From: Gluconobacter vitians | GTDB lineage: Bacteria; Pseudomonadota; Alphaproteobacteria; Acetobacterales; Acetobacteraceae | Length of the DNA stretch: 64,000 nt | NCBI RefSeq assembly: GCF_015244565.1 | Contig: NZ_JABCQG010000001.1 | Location: 278,228-342,227, forward strand | Reading direction: 5' to 3' | In this document: one piece after another, positions 41,857 through 51,309 of the stretch | Numbering within the stretch: the stretch's first letter is position 1 | Layout: every line of letters begins with the position of its first letter | Notes under the pieces: model-generated | Databases searched by the model: none | What the model was told of the DNA's origin: nothing | What the model saw: only the letters and a program-made list of their open reading frames with translations | Translations under genes and position numbers: made by a program

Positions 41857-42602
41857 CAGGCTTCGGCTTTGGCCTTGAGAGCCAGCGCCTCTTCCGCGCT
41901 GCTCACGCCGCCATGCTTCTTGGACCAGCCGCAGGGGTCTTCCAGGAAGCGGCGGACTTCGGCGCTGTCCTTTTCGGAGAAGTAGTCACCGCCGGCACAG
42001 GCTTCCAGAACGTCCCACCAGGTGCAGAGCGAATGGAGCGAGATGTCCATGTCCGCCAGCGTCTTATGGGCGCCCGGGAACACGCCATAGAAGAACACAA
42101 CGAAGGTGTGGTTCACGATGGCGCCGGCATCGCGCAGGGCATTGGCGAATCGGATCTTGGACGCGCCGTCCGTCGTCAGATCCTCGACCAGCAGGGTGCG
42201 CATGCCTTCGGGCACATCACCTTCGATCTGCGCGTTGCGGCCGAAACCCTTCGGCTTTTTGCGCACATAGGCCATCGGCGTCATCATCCGGTCCGCGATC
42301 CAGGCGGCGAACGGGATACCGGCGGTTTCGCCACCGACGACAGCGTCGATGCTTTCATAGCCGATATGACGGCCGATCTTCTCGACGGCCAGTTCCATGA
42401 TCTTGGTGCGGGCGCGCGGGAAGAAAATGATTTTGCGGCAGTCGATATAGACCGGGGACTTCCAGCCGGACGTCAGGGTATAGGGCTCTTCCGGGCGGAA
42501 GTTGATGGCCTTGATCTCAAGCAGGATACGGGCCGTGGTGAGGGCCGCGTCACGGTCCCACTGGGTGCGGCCCGCCATCGGGCTTTCGGCGAACTGGGTC
42601 AT
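41856..42602 (-). CDS. pyrE: Orotate phosphoribosyltransferase
   Basis: Converts orotate and PRPP to OMP (pyrimidine synthesis). 248 residues. Family blocks are YTLTSGWKSPVYIDCRKIIFFPRAR, DAVVGGETAGIPFAAWIADRM, YVRKKPKGFGRNAQIEG with the catalytic Lys loop, and the PRPP motif TLLVEDLTTDGASKIRF. It carries a C-terminal extension of about 60 residues (CTWWDVLEAC...SAEEALALKAKAEA) beyond the compact E. coli-type enzyme, seen in some alphaproteobacteria. Confidence 0.93.
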   Translation of the reverse strand: MTQFAESPMAGRTQWDRDAALTTARILLEIKAINFRPEEPYTLTSGWKSPVYIDCRKIIFFPRARTKIMELAVEKIGRHIGYESIDAVVGGETAGIPFAAWIADRMMTPMAYVRKKPKGFGRNAQIEGDVPEGMRTLLVEDLTTDGASKIRFANALRDAGAIVNHTFVVFFYGVFPGAHKTLADMDISLHSLCTWWDVLEACAGGDYFSEKDSAEVRRFLEDPCGWSKKHGGVSSAEEALALKAKAEA

Positions 42603-42770
42603 GCTTGTCTCCGCTGACGTCGTTTTCTCGTGGTTTACCGGGCTGTTGCCGGGAAGGGTAGGGGCAATATGGCCCGGTTTCGGAACGGATGAACTTTAAT
42701 CGGACCTGTCAGTGTCTTCGGTCCCGTCGATCTTCGTGCTTGCATGGGAAGCCATGGAGTTCTAGGGAGA

Positions 42771-42789
42771 GATATCGATATTCATTCTC
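42771..42789 (+). promoter_or_regulatory. Fur-box-like site before small gene
   Basis: The hexamers GATATC, GATATT and then CATTCTC line up with the 19-base Fur consensus (GATAAT GATAAT CATTATC) at 15 of 19 positions. It ends 19 bases before the GTG of the 78-residue gene, a position suited to repression. Confidence 0.4.
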
Positions 42790-42808
42790 ATTTACGGCAG
42801 GAACAGAA

Positions 42809-43045
42809 GTGAGCATAGAGACCAGTCGGATCGGCCGGAAATGCGAACGCGCTGTTGTGACGGCCTATCAGGAACTGCGTGAAGTCGGCCAGCCGGACAT
42901 GCAGGCCTTTGCCGCCTGCACGACGCTGTACCGCATCCATCATCCCGAATCCTCCGTGAAAGAGGCCAGACGGCTTGTGGCCGAATGGATCGACCATCAC
43001 GTCATCCGTCAGGCCCGAGGCCAGACGCCAGGCTGCGACTGCTGA
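42809..43045 (+). CDS. 78-residue protein of unknown function
   Basis: Begins at GTG with AGGAACAG just upstream; an ATG at 42689 would add 40 low-quality residues. It has no signal peptide or membrane segment. Predicted helical, with cysteines at CERAVV, AACTTLY and a terminal PGCDC, and the phrase AACTTLYRIHHPESSVKEARRLVAEW split over residues 30-56. Family not recognised. It is the only gene on its strand here, convergent with gltA and preceded by the Fur-like site. Confidence 0.6.
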   Translation: MSIETSRIGRKCERAVVTAYQELREVGQPDMQAFAACTTLYRIHHPESSVKEARRLVAEWIDHHVIRQARGQTPGCDC

Positions 43046-43052
43046 ACTTTGC

Positions 43053-43072
43053 AGAGGAGCCTCAGCTCCTCT
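43053..43072. terminator. Hairpin with gltA stop codon in its loop
   Basis: AGAGGAGC (43053-43060) and GCTCCTCT (43065-43072) form a perfect 8-bp stem with loop CTCA. The gltA stop (43062-43064) is inside this 4-base loop, and the convergent small gene ends 7 bases before the stem. Confidence 0.55.
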
Positions 43073-44357
43073 CGCTCATCTGGACGAAACTCCGTTCCGC
43101 TGCGCCGATATAGAGCTGCCTTGGGCGGCTGATGCGCACGGACGGCTCCTCGATCATTTCCTTCCACTGACTGACCCAGCCGACCGTCCGCGCGACCGCG
43201 AACAGAACGGTGAACATGCTCTTGGGAATCCCAAGCGCCTTGAGGATCAGTCCGGAATAGAAATCCACATTCGGATAGAGACGGCGGCTGACGAAATAAT
43301 CGTCCTCGGTCGCCACGCGTTCAAGCTCCATGGCTAGGTCGAGCAGCGGATCACGCTTGAGGCCGAGCTCCTCGATAACTTCATGGCAGGTCGCCTGAAG
43401 GATCTTCGCGCGCGGGTCGAAGTTCTTGTAAACGCGGTGGCCGAAGCCCATCAGGCGCACGCCGGAATTGCGGTTCTTGACCTGCTCGAGGAAGGCCGGG
43501 ATGCCGTCACGGGTGCCGATGGATTCCAGCATACTGAGAGCGGCTTCGTTTGCACCGCCATGTGCCGGCCCCCAGAGTGCCGCAATACCTGCCGCAATAC
43601 AGGCATAGGGGTTTGCACCGGTTGAGCCGACGAGGCGCACGGTCGTCGTGGAGGCGTTCTGCTCATGATCGGCATGCAGCAGAAGGATGCGATCCATGGC
43701 CCGCGCCAGCACCGGATTGACCCGGTAATGATTGCCCGGCCGGGCAAACAGCATGTGCAGGAAGTTCTCGGAGAACGACATTTCCTCATCGGGGTAGATG
43801 AAAGGCTCACCGATAGAATATTTGTAGGCCCAGGCGGCGATGGTCGGGACCTTGGCGATCAGGCGACGGGCGGACAGATCGCGGGTCGCAGGCTGCGAAA
43901 TGTCCACATCATCATGATAAAAGGCCGAAAGCGCGCCGACCGTACCGCACAGGATGGCCATGGGATGCGCATCGCGGCGGAAGCCGTTGAAGAAGTTCCG
44001 GATCTGCTCGTTCAGCAGGCGGTGGGTGTTCATGTCCGTGCGGAAGGCTTGATACTGCGCGGCAGTCGGCAGTTCGCCATAGAGCAGCAGATAGGCCGTC
44101 TCGGTGAAGCTGGCATTGAGAGCCAGATCCTCGATCGGATAGCCACGGTGCAGCAGCACGCCCTTGTCGCCGTCAATATAGCTGATGGCGCTGGTGCAGG
44201 TGGCCGTGCTCCCCAGTCCCGGATCATAGGAGAACATGCCTGTTTTCTGGGACAGGGCACGCATGTCCACGACGTCCGGACCGATTGTCCCTTCCAGAAC
44301 TGGAAACTGACGGCTGAGGCCATCGAGACCAAAGGTTGCGGAGCGTTTTTCGGACAT
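43062..44357 (-). CDS. gltA: Citrate synthase
   Basis: Condenses acetyl-CoA and oxaloacetate, first step of the TCA cycle. 431 residues, type of the hexameric Gram-negative enzyme. Blocks are [35 protein letters not shown] in two adjoining strands, [19 protein letters not shown] with a catalytic His, [15 protein letters not shown] with the second catalytic His, and [16 protein letters not shown] [16 protein letters not shown]. Upstream, TGGACA, 18 bases, TAAAAC on the minus strand is a possible promoter. Confidence 0.96.
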   Translation of the reverse strand: MSEKRSATFGLDGLSRQFPVLEGTIGPDVVDMRALSQKTGMFSYDPGLGSTATCTSAISYIDGDKGVLLHRGYPIEDLALNASFTETAYLLLYGELPTAAQYQAFRTDMNTHRLLNEQIRNFFNGFRRDAHPMAILCGTVGALSAFYHDDVDISQPATRDLSARRLIAKVPTIAAWAYKYSIGEPFIYPDEEMSFSENFLHMLFARPGNHYRVNPVLARAMDRILLLHADHEQNASTTTVRLVGSTGANPYACIAAGIAALWGPAHGGANEAALSMLESIGTRDGIPAFLEQVKNRNSGVRLMGFGHRVYKNFDPRAKILQATCHEVIEELGLKRDPLLDLAMELERVATEDDYFVSRRLYPNVDFYSGLILKALGIPKSMFTVLFAVARTVGWVSQWKEMIEEPSVRISRPRQLYIGAAERSFVQMSERS

Positions 44358-44449
44358 AGGGATAATAAACCGGCCTGAGAGTAAGGATATTATTCTGTTT
44401 TACGTCCGAAAGGTTTTTTATGTCCAGAGACGCCCTTCGGATGATATTT

Positions 44450-44965
44450 TCAGGGTTGCAGCAGTCTGACGGGCTGGACCGTGGACGGTCGAACGTCCAG
44501 CCAGTCTCCCGGAACATCAAAGACCGTCAGCCCTGCCAGCGGATAGCCTCGGTTGAGTGCTGAGAACTGCCCACCCTGAAGGGCCGGACCAAGGAGATCA
44601 CAGGCAAACTCGCTAATGGTGGGGTTATGGCCGACGATCAGCAGCGTTTGAACGGCTTCGGACGTGGCGTGGATGAGGCCGTAAAAATCATCTGCCACGG
44701 CGGAATAAAGGCTGTCTTCGAGTGTGAAGGCAGGCGCATTGCTCAATGCATCCAGCACGCCCTGTGCGGTCTGCCGGGTCCGTGCAGCGGGGCTGCACAG
44801 GATCTGCATGGGGCTGGGCAGGTCAAGCGTGGCAATCTGCCGGCCAATACTGGCGGCCTGCTCCTGTCCCTTCGGGGTGAGCACACGGGCCCGGTCACCG
44901 CTCTCTGTCCGGACATGGGGAACGGCTTCGGCGTGGCGCAGAAGAAGGAGGCGGCGCATGGACAT
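44450..44965 (-). CDS. SixA-like histidine phosphatase family protein
   Basis: 171 residues. The RHG motif LLLLRHAEA near residue 8 and the later VGHNPTISEFACDLL with the second catalytic His define the branch-1 histidine phosphatase family. SRAART-like SPAARTRQTAQ supports the SixA subgroup, which dephosphorylates phosphohistidine in phosphorelay proteins. Substrate not determinable. It shares a base with the chorismate mutase stop. Confidence 0.85.
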   Translation of the reverse strand: MSMRRLLLLRHAEAVPHVRTESGDRARVLTPKGQEQAASIGRQIATLDLPSPMQILCSPAARTRQTAQGVLDALSNAPAFTLEDSLYSAVADDFYGLIHATSEAVQTLLIVGHNPTISEFACDLLGPALQGGQFSALNRGYPLAGLTVFDVPGDWLDVRPSTVQPVRLLQP

Positions 44966-45324
44966 CAGTCCTCCGATGCCTGACGGGCGTTTGCGGCGAT
45001 GGCTTCGTGATGTCGGATGACCTCGCGGATAACGAATGCCAGAAATTTCTCGGCGAAATCGGGATCCAGATGCGCATCCCGTGCAAGCTGGCGCAGGCGT
45101 TCGATCTGCCGCGTCTCCCGGGACGGGTCGGCCGGAGGAAGATGGGCGCGGGCCTTGAGCTTCCCGACTTCCTGCGTGCAGCGGAAGCGCTCCGCCAGCA
45201 TGTGGATCAGTGCAGCGTCGATGTTGTCGATACTGGCACGCAGGCGTTCGAGTTCGGCCATCGCGGGATCGGAGCCGGCCGGATCAGGGTTGCGGGGCGT
45301 GGAAGGGACAGGCTTAGGGTTCAT
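44965..45324 (-). CDS. Chorismate mutase, AroQ type
   Basis: 119 residues. The three-helix AroQ fold starts LERLRASIDNIDAALIHMLAERFRCTQEVGKLKA (helix 1 with the active-site Arg and Lys) and continues RETRQIERLRQLARDAHLDPDFAEKFLAFVIREVIRHHE. It converts chorismate to prephenate and is a stand-alone protein, not fused to PheA or TyrA. The first ~20 residues are Pro-rich and unconserved-looking. Overlaps both neighbours on the same strand. Confidence 0.88.
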   Translation of the reverse strand: MNPKPVPSTPRNPDPAGSDPAMAELERLRASIDNIDAALIHMLAERFRCTQEVGKLKARAHLPPADPSRETRQIERLRQLARDAHLDPDFAEKFLAFVIREVIRHHEAIAANARQASED

Positions 45325-46000
45325 TCAGATCGATCCATGCAAGATGGCCACCTTTTCCGGCACCGAGATCGGTGAAGATGGCCGTACCGCCCAGACGACC
45401 CGTCCGGCGCCAGGGGCGGCCGTCCGTCGAGCGGCGGTCATGGCCAACATAGACCATCATTCCTTCGGGAATGCGGTTGATCCAGGTCAGGCGGCGTTCG
45501 GGATAGCCATCCGGCTGCATGCGGCCGGTGGTTTCCCCAAAAAGGGCGCGGGAAAGCGGCGCGGACATCTCGCCCAGACCCGGAACGGGGGAAAGGGACA
45601 GCATCGCCGTATGGAAGCCGCCATGCACGAACAGCGAGCGCCCGATCCGCAGCCAGGTCGGGGCCTTGTCGATTGCCTCGTAGGCGCGTTCGGGCAGACC
45701 TTCATATTCCGGAAGGGAAATCTGCCGTAGCGTTTCCTCAAGGGGCGGGTCACGGCGCAGGCGGCGACCTTCGAGGGCACGGCCCAGCTTGCGGTCGTGA
45801 TTGCCCAGGATGAACAGACCGCGCTGCTGTTCCAGAAGTTCGAGCATCAGTTCCAGCACACCGGCGCTGTCCGGCCCGTGATCCACAAGGTCCCCGAGCT
45901 GGATGACAAAGCGGTCCGTTGCCGTTGCGTGCCGGAAAGCGTTGAAATCACCATGTACGTCTCCCACCACGCGGATGCCGTGTTCACGGATTCGCGTCAT
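45314..46000 (-). CDS. Metallophosphoesterase (PPP-type phosphatase)
   Basis: 228 residues with the calcineurin-like motifs in order: VVGDVHGDF near residue 12, LGDLVDHGPDS near 36, LGNHDRK near 66, and VYVGHDRR near 190. This is the bacterial serine/threonine-phosphatase/ApaH-like layout. Substrate (phosphoprotein or dinucleotide polyphosphate) unknown. Overlaps the chorismate mutase start by 11 bases. Confidence 0.85.
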   Translation of the reverse strand: MTRIREHGIRVVGDVHGDFNAFRHATATDRFVIQLGDLVDHGPDSAGVLELMLELLEQQRGLFILGNHDRKLGRALEGRRLRRDPPLEETLRQISLPEYEGLPERAYEAIDKAPTWLRIGRSLFVHGGFHTAMLSLSPVPGLGEMSAPLSRALFGETTGRMQPDGYPERRLTWINRIPEGMMVYVGHDRRSTDGRPWRRTGRLGGTAIFTDLGAGKGGHLAWIDLNEP

Positions 46001-46112
46001 GACGGGGTCGGGAAGGGGTGGATCAACGAAGATGGCGCGTGCTTTCTGGTTTTCCTTCTATCAAAGGGCCAGAACGGTCCAACGTCAATTTATCTGTTTG
46101 AGAAAATTGACC

Positions 46113-49100
46113 TCAGCCGTCCACAAGCGCGGTGGCGTGCCCCAGATCGACTGACAGAACCCGGCTTACACCACGTTCCTGCATTGTGACACCATAAAGT
46201 CGATCCATATGCGCCATCGTCAGCTGATGATGCGTCACGACCAGAAACCGCGTGCCGGCTTCTTTGGTCATGTCGGACAGCAGGGAGCAGAAACGCTCGA
46301 CATTCGCGTCATCCAGCGGCGCATCGACCTCATCGAGTACGCAGATCGGGGCCGGGTTACAGCGGAAGGTTGCAAAGATCAGCGAAAGCGCGGTCAGGGC
46401 CTGTTCGCCACCCGAAAGCAGGGACAGCGTCGAAAGCTTTTTGCCCGGCGGCTGGGCAAAGATTTCCAGCCCGGCTTCCAGCGGATCATCGCTGCCGACC
46501 ATGCCCAGATGCGCGCGCCCACCGCCGAACATGCGGGCGAACAGGGACTGGAAATGCCGGTCCACTTCCGTGAAAACTGCCAGAAGCCGCTCGCGCCCCT
46601 CACGGTTGATCGTGCCGATGCCACCGCGCAGTCTGTTGATGGCGGCGGTCAGCTCGGCATGTTCACGGGCGATGGTCTCGGCCGTCTCACGGGCTTCTTC
46701 GAACTCGGCTTCCGCCCGCAGATTGACGGCGCCGAGCTCTTCACGCTCACGCGTCAGCCGTGAGAGGCGCCGGCGGGTGGACGTCTCGGCCTGCTCGGAA
46801 AGATCAGATGGATAGGCGCCCCCCTGAGCGCTGCCCTGTGGCGGTTCGCTGTCAGCCAGCAGGCGCTCGCGGGCGGCAACTGCCTGTTCGGCCCGCTCGG
46901 TCAGGCGGGCGATCGCCTCGCGTCCGGCCGCGAGTGCGAGGTCGGCATTGCGCCGCTGTTCCTGCGCTTCCAGTCCGGCAACCCCTGCGGCCTCGTCACG
47001 GGCGCGCGCTGCATCATACGCATTCTGGGCCTCCGTCAGGGTCTGATCGTGACCGGCAAGTTTGCGTTCCAGCTCAGCGGGGAGAGCGCTCGCGGTCTGG
47101 AAGCTCTCCTGCAATACGTCGTGGCGGGTGCGAAGCTGGGCGAGACTGGCCTCTTCCGTAGCAATACGGCTGGCGAGTGTTTCAAGACGGGCGCGGACGG
47201 CAGTCAGCGCTCCGGTCAGGCGAACCTCTTCGAGAGACAGGCGGCTGCTCTCGGTCCGCGCCTCCTCCAACAGGTGGCGCGTCTGCTGGAGAGGGCCCGC
47301 AGCGTCCAGAACAGCCTGTTCCAGCACGGCGGGTTCAGGACGTTCGGCCAGTTCGGCCCTTCGTTTGGCATGGTCTTCCCGAAGGCGTCCGACCAAGGCC
47401 TGCAGGTCCGCCCGGCGGGGTTCAAGGGCGGAGCGGCGGGCCTGGGCTGTTGCGGCGGCCTGATCGAGTGCCTGAAGCTCCCGCAGCAGACGGGCGGCCT
47501 GTTCGCGGCTTTCCCGCGCAGTATGTGATGCCGCATCGGCCGTAGAGCCGGCGGCATCAAGAACGTCCTGTGAGGCCTGTGCAGCGGCCGTCAGGGCAGT
47601 CATGTCGGGGCGGTTGTTCTGCTGCTGAAGCGAGACCCGCTGGGCAGCGAGTCGCGCGCGCTCGTCCTCCAGACGCGCCAGCCCATCGTCCAGATCCTGC
47701 AGGCGGGAGCGTGCGGCATCATGACGCAGAATGGCCTGATCGAGGGCACGGACGGCGGTGTCTGCAATGCTCCGGGCCTCCTGCAATTGGGTGCTGACTG
47801 CTCGGAGTGCATTGCGAGCGTTTTCGGCATCTTCCGCGCAGGCCGTGGCGCGGGCCTGCAGAGCGTCGGGTGCGGGATGGGCCGCCAACTCTGCTTCGGC
47901 CTGCGTGGCTGCGGTCTGGGCCAGTGTCAGTGCTTCGTCGGCTTCCTGTCGGCGCTGTGTGACCTGCTCCCATTGGGTCCGAACCAATGCGGCTTTCTGC
48001 TCGAGTCTGGAGGCGACGGTTCGTGCTTCGGCCAGGTGTGGCTCCAGCGTTGCGCGATCCCGGCGTAATGCCGCAAGGGCTGCTTCGGCCTGTTCGCGGG
48101 CGCGGCTGGCAGAGGCATGGTTTTCGCTCAGTGCGGGCTGCGAAGCCTCATGCGACTGGAGCAGGGCGCGGGCATCTGTCAGGCGCCGACGCTGTTCGAG
48201 GCGTACTGCACCAGCATCCGGCGCATCGGCTGAGCGCGTAAAGCCGTCCCAGCGCCACAATGCACCGCTGCGGCAGACAAGGACCTGTCCCGGCTGGAGC
48301 GCTTTCTGCAAGCGGGTCCCTGCGGACTCGTCTTCAAGCAGAAACGCTGCATCCAGACAGCGCATCAGGGCTTCGGGTGCTTCAATGAGTGTGGAAAGTG
48401 CCCGGCAGGACGGCAGTTCTGTTACGCCCAGCCGGTCCAGTGTGCGCCAGCGCCGGTCGGCAGGCGTGGTATCGGGTGCGAGCGAGGCATCCAGACCATC
48501 CGCCAGCACGGCTGCGACGGCCCGCGCCATGTCTGCCGGAAGGTCCAGTGCATCCTCCAGCGGGTCGGGCTGGGCGGCGACCGCATTCAGACTCTGCTCC
48601 AGCCCTTCACATTCTCCCTGCGTCCGCAGAATCAGCGTTTCCAGTTCCAAAAGAGCGGAGCAGGCCTGATTTTCCTGTTCGCGCCTCTCCGTGAGACTGG
48701 CTTCGGCTTTCGTCAGTGCATCCTGAAGACCATTCAGGCGGTCTTCGATCCGGGCAACGGCACTGACCGCCTCCTGAACAGTCTGTTCAGGCATGAGCGC
48801 CGTTCTGGCTTCTGCTTCAGCGGCCGCAGCAGACGCAGCCTTCTGTCGGGCCTGCTCGAGAGCGTATCGGTTCTGCTCCACAGTGCGCAGAAGGGCTTTC
48901 TGACGCTGCGTGCCCTCTTCGGCTGCCGCGCGGGATTCGAGCCACAGCGTGCCGAGCCGTTCCTGTTCCTGTCGCGCCTGCTCTTCGTGCACTTGGGCTT
49001 CGTTCAGGGCCTGCGCAGCGGTATTGCGGGTCGTCTCGAGTCCGGTCCGGGCCTGTTCGCTCAGGAGCGCGGTCTGGGCCGTCTCGCGCGTGGTCCGGTC

Positions 49101-50648
49101 CTGGCGGATCTGGCTTTCGGTCGTCTGAAGGCGCCGGTCCAGATCGGCCTCGGCGGCCTGCAGGGTTTCGAGGCGGTTCTTTCCTTCCGTCAGGGCACGA
49201 CCGTCCAGTTCGGCCTTCAGCCGCGCATCCTGCAACGCGCTGGCGCAGTCCTGTTCCCGTCGGCTGGCAGTTTCTGACTGCGCCTGCGTCGCTGCGACGT
49301 TCTGACGCAGTGTGCTGAGCGTATCACTGCCGGGCGTAGCCTGATCCAGCGCTGTGATTTCTGCTGTGAGTGCTTCCAGTGCCCCGACTTCTGCATCAAG
49401 CCGGATGGTCAGGGCATCCAGCCCTTCCATGACGGCATCCCGTCGAATGGCTTCGGCGTCACGCAGGCGGATTGCTTCTTCGAAAGCGCTCGCCTGATCT
49501 TTTTCAAGCGCGGCAAGGCGGTCACATTCGGCTGCACCGGCACTGCGTTGCGCAGGGAGAGCGGCGGCCTCGGCTTCAAGGGCGGAACATTCTTCCGTTG
49601 CGGCTGTATGGGCCGCGCGATCGGCCGCAAGGCTGGCTTCGCTCCGGGCAAGATCACCCTGGGCCTGCTCCAGACGCGCGCGGGTTTCGGACTCGGCCTG
49701 TCGGGCGCGCTCAAGGTCCTGACGCAGGGTTTCGAACTGGACCTTCAGTCGCTCCAAGGCACTGCGCAGGCGGTCCGTTTCCTCGCGGGCATCGGGTGCT
49801 GCCTTGCGGGCTTCGAATTCGGCAATGGCCGCAGCTTCGGCAGCCTGCTCCGCCTTTTTGAGATCTTCGCGGGCCTTGGCGAGATCATCCCGGCTGCGCT
49901 GGACGGCCAGATTGGCGCGGGCATGGAGCAGGGCGTGAAGCTCGGTTTCCGTCGTACGGATCTTTTCGGAAATCTCGCGATATTTCCGGGCCTGAACGGT
50001 CTGGCCTTCAAGGCTTGCAAGCCGTTCCTCGAGCTGAAGACGCAGATCCTCGGCGCGGGAAAGATTTGTCTCGGTTTGGCGCAGCTTGAGTTCGGCATCG
50101 TGGCGCCGGGCGTGCAGGCCGGTGATGCCCGCGGCCTCTTCGAGCAGCAGGCGCCGTTCCTCGGGCTTGGCCGCGATGAGCTGGCCGACGCGGTTCTGGC
50201 TGATGATGGCGGAACTGCGTGCACCAGATGCCAGATCGGCAAAGAGCGTCTGAACGTCACGGGCACGCATGACGCGGCCATTGATGCGGTATTCGCTGCC
50301 TGAACCGCGCTCGGCCCGGCGGCTGATTTCCAGTTCATCCGCGTCTTGAAACGGGGACGGGGCCAGACCGGCCGCGTTGCTTAGATGCAGTGTGACCTGA
50401 GCAATGTTGCGGGCGGAGCGTGCGCCCGTGCCCGCAAAGATCAGGTCGTCGAGTTCCCCACCACGCAGGGCACGGGCGGAGGTTTCACCCATCGCCCAGC
50501 GCAGGCCTTCGACGACATTGGATTTTCCGCAGCCGTTCGGCCCGATGATCCCCGTCAGACCCGGAAGGATATCGAGACGCACCTCATCGGCGAAACTCTT
50601 GAAACCGCCAATGCTCAGGCGGTCGATCGTCGTGGCACGGCTCGACAT
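46113..50648 (-). CDS. smc: Chromosome segregation ATPase Smc, unusually long
   Basis: 1511 residues against about 1150-1200 for typical bacterial Smc. N-terminal head with Walker A GPNGCGKSN (residues 36-44). Coiled coil about 170-690. Hinge about 690-830 (ALDLPADMARAVAAVLADGLDAS...). A second coiled coil follows. The C-terminal head has the signature LSLLSGGEQALTALSLIFA and Walker B CVLDEVDAPLDDANVERF. Forms the condensin ring with ScpA/B, which are not in the window. The arms are Ala/Glu/Gln-rich and clearly longer than usual. It is downstream of two dsbA genes. Confidence 0.96.
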   Translation of the reverse strand: MSSRATTIDRLSIGGFKSFADEVRLDILPGLTGIIGPNGCGKSNVVEGLRWAMGETSARALRGGELDDLIFAGTGARSARNIAQVTLHLSNAAGLAPSPFQDADELEISRRAERGSGSEYRINGRVMRARDVQTLFADLASGARSSAIISQNRVGQLIAAKPEERRLLLEEAAGITGLHARRHDAELKLRQTETNLSRAEDLRLQLEERLASLEGQTVQARKYREISEKIRTTETELHALLHARANLAVQRSRDDLAKAREDLKKAEQAAEAAAIAEFEARKAAPDAREETDRLRSALERLKVQFETLRQDLERARQAESETRARLEQAQGDLARSEASLAADRAAHTAATEECSALEAEAAALPAQRSAGAAECDRLAALEKDQASAFEEAIRLRDAEAIRRDAVMEGLDALTIRLDAEVGALEALTAEITALDQATPGSDTLSTLRQNVAATQAQSETASRREQDCASALQDARLKAELDGRALTEGKNRLETLQAAEADLDRRLQTTESQIRQDRTTRETAQTALLSEQARTGLETTRNTAAQALNEAQVHEEQARQEQERLGTLWLESRAAAEEGTQRQKALLRTVEQNRYALEQARQKAASAAAAEAEARTALMPEQTVQEAVSAVARIEDRLNGLQDALTKAEASLTERREQENQACSALLELETLILRTQGECEGLEQSLNAVAAQPDPLEDALDLPADMARAVAAVLADGLDASLAPDTTPADRRWRTLDRLGVTELPSCRALSTLIEAPEALMRCLDAAFLLEDESAGTRLQKALQPGQVLVCRSGALWRWDGFTRSADAPDAGAVRLEQRRRLTDARALLQSHEASQPALSENHASASRAREQAEAALAALRRDRATLEPHLAEARTVASRLEQKAALVRTQWEQVTQRRQEADEALTLAQTAATQAEAELAAHPAPDALQARATACAEDAENARNALRAVSTQLQEARSIADTAVRALDQAILRHDAARSRLQDLDDGLARLEDERARLAAQRVSLQQQNNRPDMTALTAAAQASQDVLDAAGSTADAASHTARESREQAARLLRELQALDQAAATAQARRSALEPRRADLQALVGRLREDHAKRRAELAERPEPAVLEQAVLDAAGPLQQTRHLLEEARTESSRLSLEEVRLTGALTAVRARLETLASRIATEEASLAQLRTRHDVLQESFQTASALPAELERKLAGHDQTLTEAQNAYDAARARDEAAGVAGLEAQEQRRNADLALAAGREAIARLTERAEQAVAARERLLADSEPPQGSAQGGAYPSDLSEQAETSTRRRLSRLTREREELGAVNLRAEAEFEEARETAETIAREHAELTAAINRLRGGIGTINREGRERLLAVFTEVDRHFQSLFARMFGGGRAHLGMVGSDDPLEAGLEIFAQPPGKKLSTLSLLSGGEQALTALSLIFATFRCNPAPICVLDEVDAPLDDANVERFCSLLSDMTKEAGTRFLVVTHHQLTMAHMDRLYGVTMQERGVSRVLSVDLGHATALVDG

Positions 50649-50682
50649 CAGGGTATGGAGATACTGGTCCTACGGTCCTGGA

Positions 50683-51309
50683 TCAGGACGCCTTAGCGAC
50701 GAGATCGGCGAACTTTTCGTAGGTTTCCGGATCCTGGTCGTAATGCGTGTTGTTGAAGCGGAAATACGGCGTGCCCTGGATGTTGTAGGTGTCCGAATCC
50801 TTCTTGACCTGATCGAACAGGGCTTCCGCAAAGACATTGTCTTGGCTGATGGACTGGAACTGCGTCGCGGAGACACCGGCGAGAGCAGACATCTGCTGCA
50901 GGCGCTGCATTGGGTCACCACCAGCCGCAAAAGCCCACTGCATCTGGCTGGAGAACAGGGCCTCAAGGAACGGTACGTAACGGTCCTGAGGCAGGGAGCG
51001 TGCAACCATGGCAGCGGTCAGGCCAACGCGGTCACCGCAGAAATCGTGGAATTGATAGCGGATCTTACCAGTGTCGATGAGCTGTTCCTTGATCTTCGGA
51101 AACTCTTCCGTCGCGAAATGGGCGCAGTGCGTGCAGGTCAGGGAGAACCATTCCTGAACCAGAACCTTGGCGTTCGGATTGCCGATGATACGCGGGCTCA
51201 GGCGGGGATCGACGGCATCGGCGGCACGGGACGCGCTTACGCTGCCAGCAACGGCGAGGGCCGGTGCGGCAGAGACGAAAAGGCGGCGGGAGAGGGAAAG
51301 ACGGGTCAT
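50683..51309 (-). CDS. DsbA-family thioredoxin (second of a tandem pair)
   Basis: 208 residues. Signal with twin-Arg-like SLSRRLFVSAAPALAVAGSVSASRAA. Active site Cys59-Thr-His-Cys62 in FSLTCTHCAHF, and the cis-proline loop IQGTPYFRFN near residue 180. The DsbA/DsbG-like group with N-terminal VQEWFSLTCxHC (thioredoxin_4) is expected to oxidise or isomerise disulfides in the periplasm. It begins immediately at the stop of its paralogue. Confidence 0.9.
   Translation of the reverse strand: MTRLSLSRRLFVSAAPALAVAGSVSASRAADAVDPRLSPRIIGNPNAKVLVQEWFSLTCTHCAHFATEEFPKIKEQLIDTGKIRYQFHDFCGDRVGLTAAMVARSLPQDRYVPFLEALFSSQMQWAFAAGGDPMQRLQQMSALAGVSATQFQSISQDNVFAEALFDQVKKDSDTYNIQGTPYFRFNNTHYDQDPETYEKFADLVAKAS

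Noticed and set aside
44397..44437. Possible terminator of the SixA-like gene (CCGAA...TTCGG arms)
   Set aside because: Long loop, bulged stem, and it overlaps the likely gltA promoter; not convincing either way.
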